In this document: in pieces, positions 49,201-55,200 of the stretch | Numbering within the stretch: the first letter of the stretch is position 1 | Layout: every line of letters begins with the position of its first letter | Origin: Acanthococcus lagerstroemiae | Taxonomy: Eukaryota; Arthropoda; Insecta; Hemiptera; Eriococcidae | NCBI GenBank assembly: GCA_031841125.1 | Contig: CM063113.1 | Span: 55,607,211-55,671,210 of the forward strand | Length of the DNA: 64,000 nucleotides | Direction of reading: 5' to 3' | Translations under genes and position numbers: made by a program | Notes under the pieces: generated by a model | Databases searched by the model: none | Told to the model about the DNA's origin: nothing | Seen by the model: only the letters and a program-made list of their open reading frames with translations

Positions 49201-52200
49201 AACAAGTACAGAAAAGCGACGAGCCTAAAACGGTGTTGGATCCGAAGACGAAGACAAAAAAAGAGAAATGCTTCAAGGCACTCAGGTGCACAAAAGCGTT
49301 TAAAATTAAAAATAGAAGATGAGAAGGAATAATAAAAATTAGAAAAAATGAGAGGATAAAGGGGCGCTTTTCAGTTATTTGCCTCGCATCGCGTTCCGCT
49401 GAATGATGGTCCAATGGAGCAGAGGGCATAGTAATCTTACATTAACCATGTTAATCGCTTATTCATTACCATTCCCGCAGATATAAAGATACAAGAAAAG
49501 GTGAACAAATGGAAACGTGGATCCAGGGAAAAATTTACCGAAATCATTGGTCGAACAGGGGTTCCCCTGGAGGGGAAGTCTAGTGTGTGCAGAATTCGAG
49601 AATGTAACTTCGGAAACTTGATAACTGACTCGTTCGTAGACTATGTAAGTTCCTATACATAGGAAATGTAATCTAGTCATAGGTAACTAACCGTCGACTT
49701 ATGGAAATTCACCGAGCATTTTAACATTTGTGTAACAGGTAGCAGAACGACATACAGGTCTGCATGGTTGGACTGATGCAGCCGTTGCACTAATCCAGGG
49801 TGGCCTAATTCGGTCAGCACTGAAGACTGAAGATCCGGACGGTAAGAACTAACTCATTAGCGAATACCTACGATTTATCATTTCTAGAAGAAAGTATTTC
49901 CTTTCCGTTGAATTTTTCAGGTAATGTGACCTACGAAGATGTGCTCATTTCTCTATTGTACAATGATGAACTGTACAAGATTCAGGTACCAGGACGGACG
50001 CTCAGAGTAGCTTTAGAGCACTCGGTATCCAATCATAGCTACTCATACCCCTATGCGGCATCGTTCCTTCAAGTATCAGGTAATTTCATTCATGGGCGTA
50101 TCAAAGCTCTCATTGGAAGGGCAGATGATTTCCCAATTAAAGGTTCTCGAACTTGGCAAACGGTGCGACCAAAAATATTTAAAGTTGTCTTAGTGATTTG
50201 AGTCATGAAAACAGACAAAAATGGGTACTTTTTGCAGTTTTGGGATCGGATTTTCCCAACTCAATCATAATTTTCACAAATTTTTCGAACGGGGCGACTT
50301 GATGGAAGGAAACTTTTCCATTTCAAGTCGCTACGCCTCTGAGTATTTTTGAGACCTTATGTAAAGATTCGCATTCTACAGTACACAACTACACGTATTT
50401 AGAATGCGACAGGGTGTCTCAGGTAAGTGACACCCCCTTCAACCGAGTAAGTAGGTAACTCATCCTGACAGTGTGTAGATATGTGCTTGTCCACTTATAA
50501 ATTTGAAAGGGCGACTATACAAACATTTACTGAATTTATGAACAAAATTAACGGACAATTTCTTTTTCTCAGTATTGCTAATAGATAAACAGATAAACTG
50601 ATGAATCTTCTTGGTAATACTAGAAGACAGTTACAGGTACTACTGAAAACAGTAGCACCGTTAGATTAATAGTGTTCACAAAATTGATTTTAGTTTAACG
50701 CCATAGAAAGAATTTAATTTTCCAAAAAATGTTCTCTAAACCTAGTTATTTTTTTCTCTTTTCCTCTCTTTCTTTCTTTGTAATAAACGATTCTTTCCTT
50801 CGTAGTATCATTCAAAATGCTCCTTGGCCTAACTCCTACCTATTTTAATCCTCGAGGTTGAAAATTTAGATATGTAAATAATGCAAAGCCTTACGTCGGA
50901 AATTATGATTTTCAAATTTCCAATTTGCAAAAAGCACCGGGCTTATGACCACGAAAGTTAAGGAAGAGTGTGTTTTGCGACCACTGAGTTTACTCCTGAC
51001 TAAATATCCAACTAATATTACACCTAAGATCTTATTAGTGATATTATATGTTTCATTCTGATTTGATTAAAATTTTGACATTCTATGAAAGGCAAATGAA
51101 TGGTGGTTTTTCAAGTTACTGTTTTTGTGACTGTATTAAGGAGGGTTGTGCAAACGCACCGGGCTACCGGGCGATCGCCCGGTGGACCGCGACAAAAATA
51201 ATTCAAATAGGCTGCTTGTTGCGGCCACAAGTTACAAGAAAGGCTGCGTGCTGTAGCGACATTAGCAAGCAAATAAGAAGTATTTAAAAAACTACAGGAT
51301 TGATGGGCAAATGCCGACAGACAGATCTGATCAAGATGTTTAAAAAAGCCCAACTACAAGAATTGAAACATTTTTTTGAATTTCATCCAGTCCGAAAATG
51401 TGAGTCATTAGATGGTCCAATATTCAATGCACAAAAAATATTTTTTCGATCAGACGGCAGTAAACGTCAGTGGCTATTTTACTATGAGGGAAGAAGACGT
51501 TTTTATTGTTCAGTTTGTTTAGCTTTTGCAAAAGATGGCGACGATAGTAAATTTATAACTGGGATGACCAATCTAAATGTAAAACACATATATAGTAGGA
51601 TTGATGATCATGAAAAAAGTAAAAATCATTTAAACGCAGCTGAAGCTTATACGACGAGGATGAAAAATCAAAGCATTGATATGCTGTTGCTTGGAAGTCA
51701 ACTAAAGAAAAGAGAAAAAGAAGTGGAGGAACGAAGGGCTGTGTTTGAAAGGGTTGTCAACGTTATTAAATTAATTGGAAAATGAGGCTTGAGTAGTCGG
51801 GGAGCCTATGAAGCAACGAGAGATTTGGGTAATACAAATCTCAGTCACGGTGATTTTTTTAGATATTTTGCTTTTATTAGCAAAATATGATGCGCCACTG
51901 AACACTCACATTCACTCTATAACGGAGAAAGCTAAACAAGGTAAGAGCTTTGGTAAAAGTCAATATCGCACACTACTTTCCAATAAAACTGCTAATGCTG
52001 TAATTGAAGCAATATCAAATTTAATAATTAAAAAAAACAAAAAACATTTAGCAAAAACATTGAAAAAGCTGGGATGTATTCTATTCAAATAGACACAACG
52101 TAAAATATTTCTGTATTGGACATATATGCTCACTTATAGTCAGATATGTTGGGAATATGCGATGAAAATGAAATTGAACATAAACACCAGACTTACGGAT

Positions 52201-55200
52201 CTACTGAGAATGAAAGAGTGCTCTCAATTTTAAATCCAAAAAAAAAAAAAAATTACCGCCGGTGCAGGTTTGTGTGATTTAGTTAAAAATTATTTACAGA
52301 AAAATAATATTCATATTCAAAACTGTATTGGCAGTTCTACAGATGTTGCTGCAAACATGAGGGGGCAATATAACGGATTTGCAGCCTGGCTACAAAATTT
52401 TGTAGTAAATCAGTGCTACATTTTTGGTGTTACGCTCATTGCTTAAATTTAATCATGATTGAGGTTACTTCTCTTTCCCCAGCTGCGGTCTCCCTATTTG
52501 GTTTAATGAACGAAACTGCTCTGTTTTATCGCGAGTCCTACAAAAGGATGGACATTTGGTGCGAGGTAACCATAAATAACTGCGTTTTGAATTTGTTAGG
52601 GGAGACACGATGGTGGGCGAAAGATGCTGCCCTGAAAAAAGTTTTCTGCTGTTTTAAAGATCCCGCCAAACTCCTTGTACATTTCTATTATAGCTGCATT
52701 TTCAATCATACGTTACTTTAAATCAAATGAATTCAACAATAAAACTAAAAACACTGCAAGAAACATTTTGCAATCTTTGTTGAAGTTCGAGACTATTTTA
52801 ACAGCTCAATTATATTTGAAAATATTTCGAAGTACTACACCGCTTTTCAACTATTTACAAACAAAAGGTATGGATATTTTACGTGCCCAAGAAATGGCGA
52901 ACGCTACAAGAGAAACGTTAATAAAAGAAACTCATAAGGTGGAAGATGTATTGAAGGCAGCAAATATTTTTCTAGGATGGGCAAATTCTGAATTAGAAAA
53001 TAATGAAATTGGTTCAGATGTTGCTGATGATATTGTAGTTCAAAATTCTCTCCCAGAAATTTGAGTTCGTGAAAGGAAGAATCTGTCCACTGAAGGAAAT
53101 GTGGCGAATTATATTCCTCCTACACCAATTTCGAAGTTTGAAACAGAGGTTCTTAATATGTCCATGGATGAAGTTTTTTCAAGATTAGAATCCTCATTCT
53201 CCAAACATGCTGAAATCTGCGCAGATTTTGCGTGTCTCGACCCGCGTAATTTTTTTGAACCGCTTCCAGGAAATGCTTTACGTAAACTGAGCGATAAACT
53301 TGGTACAGAAATTAATATTTTGAGGGAGCAACTCACTGATTTTCGATCGAAATGGAATCGATTAAAAATTACACTGCCCGAATATTATCAAAAGCTTTGC
53401 AGACACCGATTTAAATGAAACAGAATATGCCGATGATAATTCTAATGATGATGATGTCAACTTGTCTCAATTGCGTAGTATGTTGTTTCAATCTATTAAA
53501 AAGATATAGACTTTACATTAAGGTATATAATGAACTTTTTAAAGCATATCAATTTGTGATCACGTTATCATGCACGCAAGTTGGCTGCGAAACAAATATT
53601 TCCTCTTTAGGTTACATGAAAAATCGACTAAGAAATCGCCTTTCCATGGATAGGTTGGATGCTTGGATGATCATGAATTTAAATAAAGATTTTTTAGAGG
53701 ATCTAACATTCAATGAAATATTAGAGAAAGATGTTAATACTAACCCAGGCATTAAAAAGGCATTGGTAGCATAGGAAACTCAAAATGTAAAATTAATGTA
53801 GACTATTATGACCATCGTATTTTGATACTTTTTAAATTTTGAATTTGCAGTCTAGTCTATCATACTATTTTTTTGAGTTTCATATTTTTAGTTCCAAGTG
53901 TTCGTTTTTCAATAATATAAAAGCGGTATTTCGAAGGTAGTTTTTTTGCGTGTCTGTTTTCGCTCCTAGTGATGGATTTCCCCAGACGCAGACAAAACAT
54001 GCAAATTGAATGCTAAATTCTTGAGGAAAAGATTAATGATGCTGCAAAGTGTGAAAAATAGAAAAATTCCATGAAATATATATTTAAATATAATAGCAAA
54101 AAAATCCTTACTGATGAGGAGAGGAAGGAACCGTTGTGGGACGCAGGCTTGGGCCGCTCTAATCAAAATTTCCCGGGCCGCTTCGTCAAGTTTGCACAAC
54201 CCTGGTATTAAGACTCGGATTTTTATAAAAACATGTTTTTTTTTGGTCACTTCTTATACGACACGTCAATGACATTTATCCTTCACATGACTCTGAGTAA
54301 AATGTGTAATTTTCAAACTCGAAAACTAAAATAGGTAGGAATGAGGCTAAAGAATATTTATATATATTGTAAAATGAAGGGAAGAATCGTTAACCACGAA
54401 ACACTGCTTGTTCTAGAGGATAATTTTTAAGGGAAATTGAGGGGAGGAAATGAAAATTTTTGTACATACCCCTTGAACAAAATGGATTTTGTGAATACCC
54501 TGTTGATTCAACTGTTTTTTTTTTTTAATAGAAGTTATTATCACCAGAAAGTGCCACCAGTCCCATCTATATTCGCAATGAATGTAATATCTATATCTTT
54601 GCTTTTCTAAATTTACGATCTGACGAGCTGGCAAACACATATATCTACACTTTTTGTCAAGATGAATTGTCTGCTTACCCTTTTGAAGGGGGAGTCACTT
54701 ACCCTGTATTCGGACTTCCCAAGATTCAACAGCAAATTAGCTGACATCTGGTGGATGTTTTGACAATCTTATCAACGTTAAGATTACTGAGATGCTAGGT
54801 ATTTATCATAATGTAAAAGCGTAATTTTCAAAAGGCTCTCAACCTGATTTTTGCAAAAAAAAAAAAACAAACAAACAAAAAACATGTCCTCAGTTTACTT
54901 TAACGTCTATAGGCTATTGATTTTTGTTTGAATTTTTCCCTTGAAAATAAATCTACGACGTACTGGTGACGAAGTAAACTCCATTCGACAGTACAGCGTT
55001 GTTGCTTAGCATGCTAACATTGATAAGCATAATTTGATTGATTGCGGAAAGGGAGGAAAGCCCAATGCTAGCGCGCCACCAATTTGGGAAGTCCGAATAG
55101 TAACCCAGAGGACATGCCATATCTAATTTTTAATACCATAATCATGATCCTAGGAGTACATGTCACATACGACATGAACAAACCTCCTTACGAACGAATC

